Assembly (NCBI GenBank): GCA_964035575.1
Contig: OZ037842.1
Span: forward strand, 1 to 64,000
DNA: 64,000 nucleotides
Direction: 5' to 3'
DNA from: Rhynchopus sp. YZ270_cl-10
Lineage: Eukaryota; Euglenozoa; Diplonemea; Diplonemida; Diplonemidae
Part shown: positions 11,217 through 21,345 of the stretch, in pieces
Layout: every line of letters begins with the position of its first letter
Position numbering within the stretch: position 1 is the stretch's first letter
The notes under the pieces: model-generated
The model's input: the letters and a program-made list of their open reading frames with translations, nothing else
Database searches by the model: none
What the model was told of the DNA's origin: nothing
Translations under genes and position numbers: made by a program

Positions 11217-14200
11217 CTAATTCTTTTTATTCCCCTTTTTCCCCTTCCTTCCTCCGCTCTGTCTCCCCTTCTGTCCACCACCGCGACCATTGCGCCCTCT
11301 CTGCACCTCCTGGGGCGAGAGCACATGCTGCGTCGCTTGTGCCACTGCGTCGGTGAACACGTTCGACGTGTTGGACCTACCCTGAGCTGCATGGCGCTGG
11401 GGTCCTTTGGGAGCTGGGGAAGGAGCAGGTTGGGCGGAGGAGGTTGCATTGCCACGGCCTGCCGATGAGGAGGAGGAAGAAGTGGAGACTGCAGGTTGGG
11501 CGATGGAGGTTGTAGTGCCACGGCCTGCAGAGGTGGAGGAAGAAGAAGAAGAAGAAGAAGAGGAGGCTTGAGGTTGTCGGCCTATTCCCTCTCGAGCCGC
11601 TCGTGCCTCATTCTCCCTCCTTGTACTCTCCGCTGCAAAGGCCTGCCCCCTACTGCTCCGGTTGTCCGTCAGGGCATGCAACGTCGACTTTGCCTTGCAC
11701 TTTTCCTGAACCGACCACTCATGCAAACCCACCACCTTCATCACCTCATACCACTGAGTGAAAGTAGCGGTAGAGAGGGGGAGTGACAACAAGGGTCTGC
11801 CATCCTGTTTCTCTCCCTGACGGTAGTGGAACAGGGAGATCCACTTCGTCACAGAAGAAGGCACCGGCGACCCCATGGTGAGGCACGGGAAAAGACCCCC
11901 CCTCTCCGTCCGCTCCTCCTCCGTCCACATCCAAGCCTCGCTCTGCGCCCTCAGCAATTCCCTCACCCTCGCTTGCTTCTTCTGGTCAGGGATGCCTTCC
12001 ACTGACAGAGAATGCGAGCGATCCGCCCCCTCCATCGCGGTGTCGAGGTCCTCCTCCTGCTCCTGCTCATCATCATCCATCTCCTCCACCTTCACACGCA
12101 CCTCGGTGTCTGCCGCCTCGGCCTGTCGCCCCACCTCCTCCTCCAGCTGATCCCGAGAAGGGGTTCCCCAGCTGACCCTGCCTTCCCGAACGACGATGAC
12201 CGCGCTGGTCTTGCCCCAGGTATCGCAGTATCCGGCCTCCCCTGCTATCTTCCTAACCGCCTGACGGGCGACCACCGACTCCGGGCAATCACCGTCCCCC
12301 TCCCCGTTCCCACTCCACGGCTGCTGTGTCGCCCAGCAGTACAGGAACTCGCCCGGGCACGGAGAAGCACCTTGAGGACCAAAGAGAGCCATCCAGTCGC
12401 CGACACAGTCAGGTTCAAGTCCTTCAGGGTCGTCGCCCACCGCTCTCCGCACCGCATGGCAGGGGAGGAATAGCCGCCCTTCGCACACCACCCCAAAGCA
12501 CCGCCCGTATGCCACCATGCGTTCTGCCTCCAGCTGTCGGGAGAGGTTCACCGCCGTCAACAACAGAGTGGTCGCCTTCTGCTCCGACTCATGCTTAGCT
12601 GCGATGGCGTAATGCCTCTCGCAGCGTTGCCTGTCATACTCCGCCCGGAGCGACTCTCCTGCTTCGGGGTGCCGATCGCAGTCTTCCAAGTACTGCGCAT
12701 GCATCTTCTTCGCGTCCTCTGCGAGTTCCCGCTTGTGCCTGGCGGTCAGCTCCTCCACACGATGCCTGTCCGCCGCCTTCGCCTGGTCCAGACGCACATT
12801 CTGTTCCTCCAGGAAACGACTCAACTCCTGCTGGCGGTCGCCAAAAGTGCCCCGAAGCGCGGCCAAATCCGGTCCCCACGACCGACGATGCTCCCGCCGT
12901 ACCTCCAGGGCTTGCTGCCACGCGTCCGACGCACGCTGCAACGCTTCCTTCTTATCCTGGTCCGCCTTTTGTTGTTGCTGCTTCTGCTGTTTCCGTTGCT
13001 TCTCGTGCTTCTGCTGCTTCTGTTCTGCCTGCTGCCCCTCTTCGCCCGCCATTGGCGTGTCTACCTCCTCGACGTCCTCGCCCTCGGGAGCTGGCACTGC
13101 TGGAGAAGGAGCCCGTTTAGGTGGTGGGTCTCCGCTCCCCTCCGCAGAGGCAGCCTGAGCCGGAACATTCGAGTGCAAAAAAGACAGGGCACTGAAGTAT
13201 TCCGCCCTGCCAATTTGCGACAGAGGGCAGTGCTTGGACCCCTGAGCGCAGTGCAGACATGCCAAGCCACCACACGTGTGACAGCAGAAGTGTGCGTCCG
13301 ACGCATCGAAGAGCTTGCTGCATTGTTCGCACTGCAGGAAAGTGTTCGACGCCTCCGCCTCCCTCGCTCCCACAAAAGCCATGGGGCGCTCTGACTGGCA
13401 CTCCCCCTTACCACCTGTGGCCTCAAAAGACAGGATGTGCTGCTGCAGAGCCGGGTCCATGGTGAGGGGCTCGTAGTGTCCCGGGATACTGCCGGATCCA
13501 TCTGCCGCATCCTGATCACCCGAGTGGAGGAGAAGGACCACTGCCTTAGGCCGTTTTCTTGGCACCATCAGAGAAGGGCGGGCGAACTCGTTGAGGATGA
13601 CCACAGATACCTCAAGAGCCTCCCCTGCCCCCGCCACTGCAATGGCATCCGCCCACGTACGCTGGTCTCCTCTGTCCCCACTCGTCATCAGCCGCTGCCA
13701 GACCCCAAAATTAGGGACAGCCGCACTCGACAGATCAGCGCGGCCCTGGACCTTCTTCACTGCCGCCTGGCGCAGACCCTCCACCGTCAAATCCGTGCGC
13801 CCGGTGGCGAAGAGCAAAGCCTCAAAAGCACAGTCCCCCGCCACAAACGACCAAGTCACCTTCGAGGCTCCCAGCTTGGCCGCCTGCTCCGTCGCCCGAG
13901 GCCTCTGCGCTGCCGGGCACTCACGCAAAAACTCCCACTCACGCACCACATCGAGACCAGGCCCTTCCGGAATCACGGTGGCCGAATCGAACCTCCCGGT
14001 CCGCTTCCTCGGTGGCTCCACGTGGTCCGGCTTCACGTCCCTCTTGCGCTTCCCCTGCTGCTCCTCCGTTCGGTCTGCAGGACGACTCATATCGTCGTCA
14101 GGGTTCGCATCGTCACAGAGAGGTTCCACGGCCCCTGCACTGCGGCGTCCAAACCGGTCCATGTCCTCTGCAGACGGTGCCACATCTACCTCCACACACG

Positions 14201-17200
14201 GCTCCCGCTTCAGGGTGGCAATCCCTACACACATAGCACCCCGCTCCAGAAAGGAAGATGCGACCTTTTTCTGGTACGCCACCGCAATGCTCTCCCGGAT
14301 GCGCAACTCTGCCGACCCTGTCAGGTGCGACGTCTGTCCCGTCGTCAGGCCTCCAAGCTGCGCAATCAAGAGGTTCGCCTCGTCGCCTGCACCCCCGAAG
14401 GCTTCAAACACAATAGGGGAGAACTTGGTATTGATCTTGTTCAAATCCCGCTCGTGCTTCTCCCGTTTGACCTGGCCCTGGTTCTTCGCCGACCAGCCCA
14501 CAAACTTCGAGGCCCCTGTTCTGTAGGAAGGCAAGGTGGGGCACACGTGGGTGATGTCCAAACAACGAGGTCCATTTTCCGCCACTCCTACTGGGAGGTA
14601 GACGTCGCCTGGCCGCTTCTTCGACTCCAACTCCACTCGCACGGTCTCCTCCAAAGCAGGGTCCAAGCCCGCCCCTTGAGCAGCTCGGTACACCGAATCC
14701 CGCAAGGCGTTGTGGCGGGCGACGCGGTGTTTGGAGTAGGGGCAGCCAAAGGTGTGGTCGCCAAAGGAGTCCATGACAACCCTTTTCTGCCCCCCCTGAC
14801 ATGCCGAGCAAGTCGTTCCCTCCGCATGGATGGCCACCCCTAGTCGGAAACGGGTCACAACCGCAAAATCCGCTGAAGACATCTGGTTCCTTGCTGAGGG
14901 TGTCGCCGTGAGGTACGTCCCGGAAAGCGGCAGGAGAAGGGACTTCATCCGTGCTCGGTCTCGCATGCAGAGCTGTTGCATCAACTTGTCTGCCTGGGCG
15001 TCAATCACCGCAGATGACAGACTCTGCTGCTCCAGGATCTTCTTCGGCTGGGCCCTGTCCACGTGAAACGCCACCGGTACCCTGGAGTTGTACTCCTCAG
15101 CCGCGCTGTTCCATCTCTCCTCATCCCAGGTGAAGGCAGGGTCCAAGGCCTGCGACAGTTGCAGGTTCCCTGACTGAGAGGCGAGGGACGCAGCTGTCCG
15201 ATGGTCCACGGTGCGACGGATACCCAGCCCCCCAAGCGCCACAGGAAGCGCCGCCTGCGCCCTTGCCAACTCCGGCAGCGCCCCATCCGGGTCATGCAGA
15301 AGCGCAGCCAGGCACCTGTCGATCAGGTCGTCAAAGGCCGTCAGGTACTCCGCGCACTGTGGGATCCCCCGCATGTAGAACACCATGCGGCAGTAGCCTT
15401 CGCAGTATCTCAGTACGTAGAAGGCTGCCTGGGAGTCCCCGAGGTCCACAAGGGCTTCCAGGTTGCGGCGGGAATCGTCCACCTTCTGGGCCATGTACTC
15501 CTCGCAGAAAGCCACAGACCCAATGGGGATGCCCAAGAAGTCGAACCCATCCACATCCAACAGCCGGAACCCGCCTTCACCCATGGCGTCCTGTCCACCC
15601 TCGTTCAACGTGAACCCCACGGCCTCGAGATCCTCCTTGGAGACGCCACCAGTGGAGATGAGCTCACACTTGTTCGCGTTCACCTCCAACCCCAGTTCGG
15701 AGCTACGAGTGCACAGAACCTGGTACGCCTCAAAAACCGCCTTAGGGGACCCCCGCAGAGAGCCGTCATCGAGGTACCACAAAGTCCCATCCAGGCCTGG
15801 GTGCCCCTTCAGCTCTAGCGCCATCTGGTGGATGGTCAGGGAGAAGAGAAGCGGGCCCAAGGGATCTCCTTGTTGAGCTCCGCGCTGTGACCTTATGGTA
15901 TCCCCACCATAAAACAGGCTGGAGGGCTCCAGGTAACACCATCGCACCCATGGGGCCAGCTCGGGGAGGTTCGCGTCGACCGCTCTTAGCATCGACAGGC
16001 GGTCTACGCAGTTGAACGCGTTACGGTAGTCAATTTTCAAAATGACTTTACCTTTTCCGCGGTTGCGCACGGCGTACTGCGAGATAACATCAGTCGCCAC
16101 TGCCGCCCCCCTTGCCGTTGCCACCCCCACCTGGTTCCCTCGAAGAAGAAGCGTCCTAGCAGGCACCCGCACTCGCGCCGACAGAATCTTTCCCACCAGT
16201 CTGCGGAGAGTGTCCCCAACCGCAATCGGTCGCACGTCCTCCTCCAGGCCCGGCCCCTTTGCAGGCTTCCGGAGAGCCACCAAGTTAGCGCCGGCGAAGA
16301 ACTCAGCCACCTCCACTGGAGCATTTCCTCGTGCCAAAGACGTCAACACTGCGGCCAGCGCTGCCAAAGTGCCCTTAGCCCGCCTCTGTAGGCAAAGTGT
16401 ACGAAGGTGCGCGCCCGTCACGTTCGAGGGACCCGCCGCCGATGACTTCGGCATGCTCCGCAGGGCCTTCATCACCTCCACCACTGTCACCGGTGGGACC
16501 TCCTGAGGCTGGGGCCAATCCGCCTGCTCCAGGGCCTTGGAGTCGGCAGCGGCTGGGTGCTTCGTCTGAAGCTTTTCCAGCGTCGCCGGTGTCTGTGGGG
16601 CGAGGCCGTCGCTGGTAGCGCATGACATGGCCTGGCTCGGGAGTCCTGCTCTCGCTTTGGCGATGGTGCGCTTCCGTCTCCCTTCGTCAGTGTCTTCATC
16701 CGACCACCCCGAGGGCCTTGGCTTCCGCTCCTCTACCGTTTGCTCCCACAGGGCGACATACTGGCCAGCCTTCCAAGCCTCCAAGTCCTTCCCCCAGGTG
16801 CTCGTCAAACGTCGCTCCTGGTCCTTGCCCCCTCGTTCTGTCCGTGTCCGGTGCAACACTGTGAAGAACAGTGCAAGGCGCTTCCAGGCCACCTCGTCCT
16901 GGTACTCCAGGATGTCCATGAGGACCCTCAGGAAGAGCTCGCTGTACAGCTGTAGGTGTTTGTCTGGGCACCCGCCCTTCAGCTGGATCCTGGTGGTCCC
17001 CATGACTTCAAAGGAGGGGAGGTCATCCTGATCTGTCAGCATTCCTCGACTGGAGGGAGACGGAGCGGTGAAGCCTTCTTCGCCAAAGTGCACCGTACAG
17101 GTGTTGCAGACCTCCTTGCTCTGCGGCAATAGCATGTCGCACTGATCGTTCGCACAGCGCGACATGCCCAAGTGGCCCAACAGCTCGTCGGGGATGTACG

Positions 17201-18872
17201 CTCCATCCGCCTGGTGGCGACGCATATGCTGCAGCAAGCCCTTACGAGACAGGCCCCCGACCGCATCACTCGAAGACAAAATTCCCGCTCTGCATCCATC
17301 AAAGGGGCAGAACACCCGATCCGCATTGATGTGCCCCAGCTTGGTAGCCAGGGGGGCGGTGGTGGTGGTGTTGGTGGGGATGATGCCATCCAAATGCGCT
17401 GTGTCCAGCACTGCCTGCCGAGCCTCCTTCCTCATCTTCTCTGCCATCCCCTCCTTGGTCTTCCCCACCTCCGGGACAAGCTCCACTGCCTCAAAGTGAG
17501 AGTCACAGAGAGCGATGACGACCGTGGGAAGTTTCGCTTGGAAGCTCTCCGCGTACGACTTGGCGACTCTTTTGCTACCAGGGGTGATGCGCACGAGGGG
17601 GTTCTCTTCCGACGCCTGCACCACCACGATGTTGATGCGGGATGCTGTCGCGGTGAGCTGAAGCCCCAAGTGGTTGAGGTGGGCCTCGCCGGTCACACCA
17701 TTGGCAAACTCCGTCATGGCCTCCTGCGACCCCAGCACCTGCACCAGGCGGTTCGACACCTCCACTGCTGTGTCATACAGCTGCTTGCGCATTGCCCTCA
17801 CGTCCGGCTGCGTGTCGTGGTCCCAGAGGTGTAGTGCCACATAACCACAATCATTAGTAGACACGTTGGGGATGCGTTTAGCTCCAAACTTCGCCAGAGT
17901 CGCGTCCACAGACACCGCCTGCTCTGTATACGCAGGAGCGTTCACGTTTGCGCACCCACCGGTCAACGCAAACGGGGACAAGCTTACCGGGTGCTCCGGA
18001 TCAGCAGGGGCAGGGCGCAGGTCCCAGGGCGTCACCGCTCGCCACAACAACGACAGCAAGACCAGTAGGGACACCGCCAGCATGCCAAATGCCATCCCGA
18101 TCCTACGAGTCCACCTGCGTGCTGCCACACGGCGCACCTCCAAGAGAAGAACCCAGCCAAGTGGGCGCGCGACGCCGACCAGTGCCACAAAACCCGCCAA
18201 ACAACCACCTGCGGACCATGCAACCCACACCCACTCGGCTGCACGCACCGACAACTGACCCACCCCCATCACACTGGCTCTCACCAAGCTGGCAGCCACT
18301 CGGATCCCTCCGGTCCATCGGTGCACTCGCTCGCTCGCCCCTTCCAGCCACCGCCACCCCCTGCGTGCGCGGCACAGTCCCCGCAGCAGACCCACCCCCA
18401 GCACCTCCGCGTCCCGAAACAGCGCACAACCCAAAGCATGTGGCGCTGACCTCCCAAGCTCAGACCCCACAAAAACCAGAACCCAGATGGCCACACACTG
18501 CAAAGCACCTCTCAACGCATCGGCGACCCTGATCCTGCGGAAAACTGGGTGCGCTGCCGGGGAGGGCGGACGATTGCAGGGCGCCTTGCGCCGACGGAGC
18601 CTGCCCGCCTGTGACTTGGTCCAGTTCAAGGACCGGTGTCCTCGTCGCGTCCTCCTGGTCCTCCTGCCCACCAGCCACAAAATGAGATGACTGAGGGTAG
18701 GGGCGCGTCTGTCCTTCCACAGATCCAGGACCGCGAACGACACAAATACTCCCCACTCAGGTGCCTCGGCTACCCAGCAGGGGTCAGGCTGACGCAAGGA
18801 GGTGAAGACCTCCCAGAGGTTGCACGGTGTGAGTCGAACCAAAACTCTATCTGTACACACCCCTTTTGCCAC
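11217..18872 (-). CDS. Retrotransposon polyprotein: OTU, zinc fingers, reverse transcriptase, REL endonuclease, second OTU
   Basis: Predicted LINE-type protein of 2551 aa that would copy element RNA at a nicked target. Domains in order: an OTU-like cysteine protease at about 320-480, with an N-D-C-G-Y motif (Cys342) and a S-H-F-E motif (His459); C2H2-like fingers at about 520-600; reverse transcriptase at about 800-1130, with QRGAQQGDPLGPLLFSL and catalytic YLDDG near 1033; a zinc knuckle plus RHN and KRPGD/LDITHV motifs at 1355-1445, typical of restriction-like endonucleases; a second OTU-like domain at about 1670-1800 (GDCAFEAL, GHYEPL); a cysteine-rich finger at about 1845-1882; a long charged coiled coil at about 1930-2130; and a basic Gly/Lys tail. 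I see no apurinic-type endonuclease. The first 300 residues are Arg-rich and hydrophobic and may be untranslated leader, so the true start is uncertain. Confidence 0.9.
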   Translation of the reverse strand: MAKGVCTDRVLVRLTPCNLWEVFTSLRQPDPCWVAEAPEWGVFVSFAVLDLWKDRRAPTLSHLILWLVGRRTRRTRRGHRSLNWTKSQAGRLRRRKAPCNRPPSPAAHPVFRRIRVADALRGALQCVAIWVLVFVGSELGRSAPHALGCALFRDAEVLGVGLLRGLCRARRGWRWLEGASERVHRWTGGIRVAASLVRASVMGVGQLSVRAAEWVWVAWSAGGCLAGFVALVGVARPLGWVLLLEVRRVAARRWTRRIGMAFGMLAVSLLVLLSLLWRAVTPWDLRPAPADPEHPVSLSPFALTGGCANVNAPAYTEQAVSVDATLAKFGAKRIPNVSTNDCGYVALHLWDHDTQPDVRAMRKQLYDTAVEVSNRLVQVLGSQEAMTEFANGVTGEAHLNHLGLQLTATASRINIVVVQASEENPLVRITPGSKRVAKSYAESFQAKLPTVVIALCDSHFEAVELVPEVGKTKEGMAEKMRKEARQAVLDTAHLDGIIPTNTTTTAPLATKLGHINADRVFCPFDGCRAGILSSSDAVGGLSRKGLLQHMRRHQADGAYIPDELLGHLGMSRCANDQCDMLLPQSKEVCNTCTVHFGEEGFTAPSPSSRGMLTDQDDLPSFEVMGTTRIQLKGGCPDKHLQLYSELFLRVLMDILEYQDEVAWKRLALFFTVLHRTRTERGGKDQERRLTSTWGKDLEAWKAGQYVALWEQTVEERKPRPSGWSDEDTDEGRRKRTIAKARAGLPSQAMSCATSDGLAPQTPATLEKLQTKHPAAADSKALEQADWPQPQEVPPVTVVEVMKALRSMPKSSAAGPSNVTGAHLRTLCLQRRAKGTLAALAAVLTSLARGNAPVEVAEFFAGANLVALRKPAKGPGLEEDVRPIAVGDTLRRLVGKILSARVRVPARTLLLRGNQVGVATARGAAVATDVISQYAVRNRGKGKVILKIDYRNAFNCVDRLSMLRAVDANLPELAPWVRWCYLEPSSLFYGGDTIRSQRGAQQGDPLGPLLFSLTIHQMALELKGHPGLDGTLWYLDDGSLRGSPKAVFEAYQVLCTRSSELGLEVNANKCELISTGGVSKEDLEAVGFTLNEGGQDAMGEGGFRLLDVDGFDFLGIPIGSVAFCEEYMAQKVDDSRRNLEALVDLGDSQAAFYVLRYCEGYCRMVFYMRGIPQCAEYLTAFDDLIDRCLAALLHDPDGALPELARAQAALPVALGGLGIRRTVDHRTAASLASQSGNLQLSQALDPAFTWDEERWNSAAEEYNSRVPVAFHVDRAQPKKILEQQSLSSAVIDAQADKLMQQLCMRDRARMKSLLLPLSGTYLTATPSARNQMSSADFAVVTRFRLGVAIHAEGTTCSACQGGQKRVVMDSFGDHTFGCPYSKHRVARHNALRDSVYRAAQGAGLDPALEETVRVELESKKRPGDVYLPVGVAENGPRCLDITHVCPTLPSYRTGASKFVGWSAKNQGQVKREKHERDLNKINTKFSPIVFEAFGGAGDEANLLIAQLGGLTTGQTSHLTGSAELRIRESIAVAYQKKVASSFLERGAMCVGIATLKREPCVEVDVAPSAEDMDRFGRRSAGAVEPLCDDANPDDDMSRPADRTEEQQGKRKRDVKPDHVEPPRKRTGRFDSATVIPEGPGLDVVREWEFLRECPAAQRPRATEQAAKLGASKVTWSFVAGDCAFEALLFATGRTDLTVEGLRQAAVKKVQGRADLSSAAVPNFGVWQRLMTSGDRGDQRTWADAIAVAGAGEALEVSVVILNEFARPSLMVPRKRPKAVVLLLHSGDQDAADGSGSIPGHYEPLTMDPALQQHILSFEATGGKGECQSERPMAFVGAREAEASNTFLQCEQCSKLFDASDAHFCCHTCGGLACLHCAQGSKHCPLSQIGRAEYFSALSFLHSNVPAQAASAEGSGDPPPKRAPSPAVPAPEGEDVEEVDTPMAGEEGQQAEQKQQKHEKQRKQQKQQQQKADQDKKEALQRASDAWQQALEVRREHRRSWGPDLAALRGTFGDRQQELSRFLEEQNVRLDQAKAADRHRVEELTARHKRELAEDAKKMHAQYLEDCDRHPEAGESLRAEYDRQRCERHYAIAAKHESEQKATTLLLTAVNLSRQLEAERMVAYGRCFGVVCEGRLFLPCHAVRRAVGDDPEGLEPDCVGDWMALFGPQGASPCPGEFLYCWATQQPWSGNGEGDGDCPESVVARQAVRKIAGEAGYCDTWGKTSAVIVVREGRVSWGTPSRDQLEEEVGRQAEAADTEVRVKVEEMDDDEQEQEEDLDTAMEGADRSHSLSVEGIPDQKKQARVRELLRAQSEAWMWTEEERTERGGLFPCLTMGSPVPSSVTKWISLFHYRQGEKQDGRPLLSLPLSTATFTQWYEVMKVVGLHEWSVQEKCKAKSTLHALTDNRSSRGQAFAAESTRRENEARAAREGIGRQPQASSSSSSSSSSTSAGRGTTTSIAQPAVSTSSSSSSAGRGNATSSAQPAPSPAPKGPQRHAAQGRSNTSNVFTDAVAQATQHVLSPQEVQRGRNGRGGGQKGRQSGGRKGKKGNKKN

Positions 18873-20035
18873 ACCCGCATCATCACACAGCCACTCTGTC
18901 CTTCTCGCCCCGCAAGGCTGACCCCGAACACCAGCATACCTCGCTCACCACCCCCTAGGTTGTTGTCGCTGATGTTGTTGCTGCGTCTGCTGTTGATGTT
19001 GGTGCTGCTGTTGGACCTGCTGTTGGAACTGCTGCTGGAACTGCTTTTGGAGACGCTGTTGGAACCGCTGCTGCAGAAGTCTGTGGAACTGCTGTTGAAA
19101 CTGCTGTTAAGCCTACTGTTGGAACTGCTGTTGGACCTGCCGTTAGAGCTGCTGCCGCAGAAGTCCTTGCTGATGAAACTGCTGTTGTGCCTGCTGTTGT
19201 GCCTGTTGCTGGAACTGCTTTTGGAAACGCTGTTGGAACTGCTGCTGCAGAAGCCATTGGAACTGCTGTTGAAACTGCTGTTGTTGTGCCTGCTGTTGGA
19301 ACTGCTGCTGGACCTGCTGTTGGAACCGCTGCTGCAGAAGTCTGTGGAACTGCTGTTGAAACTGCTGTTAAGCCTACTGTTGGAACTGCTGTTGGACCTG
19401 CCGTTAGAGCTGCTGCCGCAGAAGTCCTTGCTGATGAAACTGCTGTTGTGCCTGCTGTTGTGCCTGTTGCTGGAACTGCTTTTGGAAACGCTGTTGGAAC
19501 TGCTGCTGCAGAAGCCATTGGAACTGCTGTTGAAACTGCTGTTGTTGTGCCTGCTGTTGGAACTGCTGCTGGACCTGCTGTTGGAACCGCTGCTGCAGAA
19601 GTCTGTGGAACTGCTGTTGAAACTGCTGTTAAGCCTACTGTTGGAACTGCTGTTGGACCTGCCGTTAGAGCTGCTGCCGCAGAAGTCCTTGCTGTTGAAA
19701 CTGCTGTTGTTGAGCCTGCTGTTGGAACTGCTGATGGACCTGCCGTTGGAGCTGCTGCTGCAGAAGTCTTTGGAACTGCAGTTGAAACTGCTGTTGTGCC
19801 TGCTGTTGGAACTGCTGCTGGAACTGCTTTTGGAAACGCTCGTGGAACTGCTGCTGCAGAAGCCGTTGGAACTGCTGTTTAAACTGCTGTTGTGCCTGCT
19901 GTTGGAACTGCTGTTGGACCTGCTGTTGGAACCGCTGCTGCAGAAGCCTTTGGAACTGCTGGTGAAAAAGCTGTAGAGCCTGCTGTTGGAACTGCTGCTG
20001 TAAAGGCCTTTGGAACTGCTGCTGCTGCACACCAG
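18873..20035. repeat. CTG-rich higher-order repeat with 261-bp period
   Basis: A quasi-repeat of 12-15 bp modules such as GTTGGAACTGCT and GCTGCTGCAGAAG is organised into a 261-bp unit: the module GGAACCGCTGCTGCAGAAG recurs at about 19060, 19321 and 19582. Long frames stay open on both strands (Leu-, Ala/Gly/Thr-, Gln- or Ser/Asn-rich). The 261-bp unit is 87 codons long, but no frame is a convincing gene. It lies just upstream of the retrotransposon frame and could be its 5' region or an unrelated satellite. Confidence 0.75.
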
Positions 20036-20319
20036 GGGTGATACTGGGACCCCACCCAGGACTCCGAAGATTTCGTTTTTGCTGCTATCACAGTTGCAGC
20101 CACTGATGTGGTTGGGCATACATTGCCTCTTTTTGGGGATATCATGGAGGGAAGGGGGGTGTGGGTTGTTATGACAACAGTTCTTTGCTTTGTTGCCTCC
20201 ACACACGTTTTTGTTGCTGCTATCAAAGCTGCAGCTGCTTGGGTTGTTGGGCTCAAGAGGCCTCTTTTTGGGGTAAAAAAGGGGGGGAAGGGGGCTCCTG
20301 CTACTGCTGTTGATGCAGC

Positions 20320-20337
20320 TTAAGTTGTTGCTCCTGT

Positions 20338-20378
<41 letters not shown>

Positions 20379-20775
20379 TTGTTGCTGCTGCTCTTGTTGC
20401 TGCTGTTGCTGCTGCTGCAGTTGCAGCTGGTGTAGCATATGTTGTTGCTGCTGTTGCTGCTGCTGCTGCTGTTGCTGCTTTTGTTGCTGCTGTTGCTGCT
20501 GTTGCTGCTGTTGCTGCTGTTGCTGCTGTTGCTGCTGTTGCTGCTGTTGCTGCTGTTGCTGCTGTTGCTGCTGTTGCTGCTGTTGCTGCTGTTGCTGCTG
20601 TTGCTGCTGTTGCTGCTGTTGCTGCTGTTGCTGCTGTTGCTGCTGTTGCTGCTGTTGCTGCTGTTGCTGCTGTTGCTGCTGTTGCTGCTGTTGCTGCTGT
20701 TGCTGCTGTTGCTGCTGTTGCTGCTGTTGCTGCTCTTGTTGTTGCTGCTGGTGTAGCTCCTGCTGCTGCTGCTGA
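20320..20775. repeat. (TTGCTGCTG)n 9-bp repeat
   Basis: Long run of 9-bp units with irregular borders. It encodes poly-Leu on the plus strand and poly-Gln, Ala/Thr or Ser/Asn on the minus strand, depending on frame. No flanking domain, start context or splice site suggests a real polyglutamine gene. Confidence 0.9.
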
Positions 20776-21060
20776 TGCAGACATGCAGCACCACCCACAA
20801 CGCCCCCAAAAGGGCCTTCCTCCTCATTTTTAAAAAAGCAAAAACCAAAAAACGAAAACAAAGAAGGACAAGACACACTACGCCTTGCGCTTCGCCGGCC
20901 TGCACTCCTCTACCGTTGCCCAGGGACCGCCCCGTGGAGGCGTACAAGGCTCACAATAAAACAAAGGAAAGGGGGAGGGAGGGAGGGTAAAAAGAAAGGA
21001 CAAGTGTGTTGTAATGTGTAAAAAATGGTCCCCAATGAAGTACAGAAACTGTAGCTTTAG

Positions 21061-21345
21061 AAATCGTTGGTGAAAAAAGGTGAAAAAGGGTGAAAAAAGG
21101 TGAAAAAAGGTGAAAAAAGGTGAAAAGTTTTCAAGCAAAAAAAAAAGTCTTGCCTGTGAAAGTCATAGGGTGCCAATCTCAAGGGCACCCTGTGCACCCT
21201 TTTTTGGGACCAAAAAAGGCACCCTGTGCACCCTTTCTCGGGGGCCAAAAGCACCCTGTGCACCTTTTCAAAATCCAGTTCCGGGGGGTTTCGGGAGAGT
21301 TTCGTGCAGTGGGTTTTCAGGCACCCTGTGCACCTTAGATACCTG
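21061..21345. repeat. GGTGAAAAA tandem run and GTGCAC-motif segment
   Basis: About six copies of GGTGAAAAAA occupy 21069-21128. They are followed by a segment duplicated at 8871-8966 and 9998-10074 and containing GGCACCCTGTGCACC motifs. The segment ends with GCACCTTAGATACC, a string also found near 23709, which marks another diverged copy. Confidence 0.75.

Larger units (their letters stand above)
10188..18872 (-). mobile_element. Apparently full-coding non-LTR retrotransposon with poly(A) tail
   Basis: The element reads on the minus strand: a single 2551-codon frame, an approximately 1-kb 3' untranslated region at 10229-11216, and a terminal A run seen as 41 T at 10188-10228. A truncated copy of its 3' end at 7111-7590 confirms the 3' boundary and the retroposition mechanism. 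There are no LTRs. The frame has no stop or shift, so the copy is probably young. The 5' boundary is unresolved; it may lie near the frame start or farther upstream in the CTG-rich repeats. I found no convincing target-site duplication for this copy. Confidence 0.85.

Noticed and set aside
11496-18690. Plus-strand frames of 100-470 aa opposite the retrotransposon
   Set aside because: Shadows of the 2551-codon minus frame, Arg/Pro/Ser-rich without domains.
18770-20947. 725-aa Ser/Asn-rich protein and overlapping Gln- and Leu-rich frames
   Set aside because: Frames through CTG/TTG repeats on both strands; composition follows the repeat and no domain or start context supports one.
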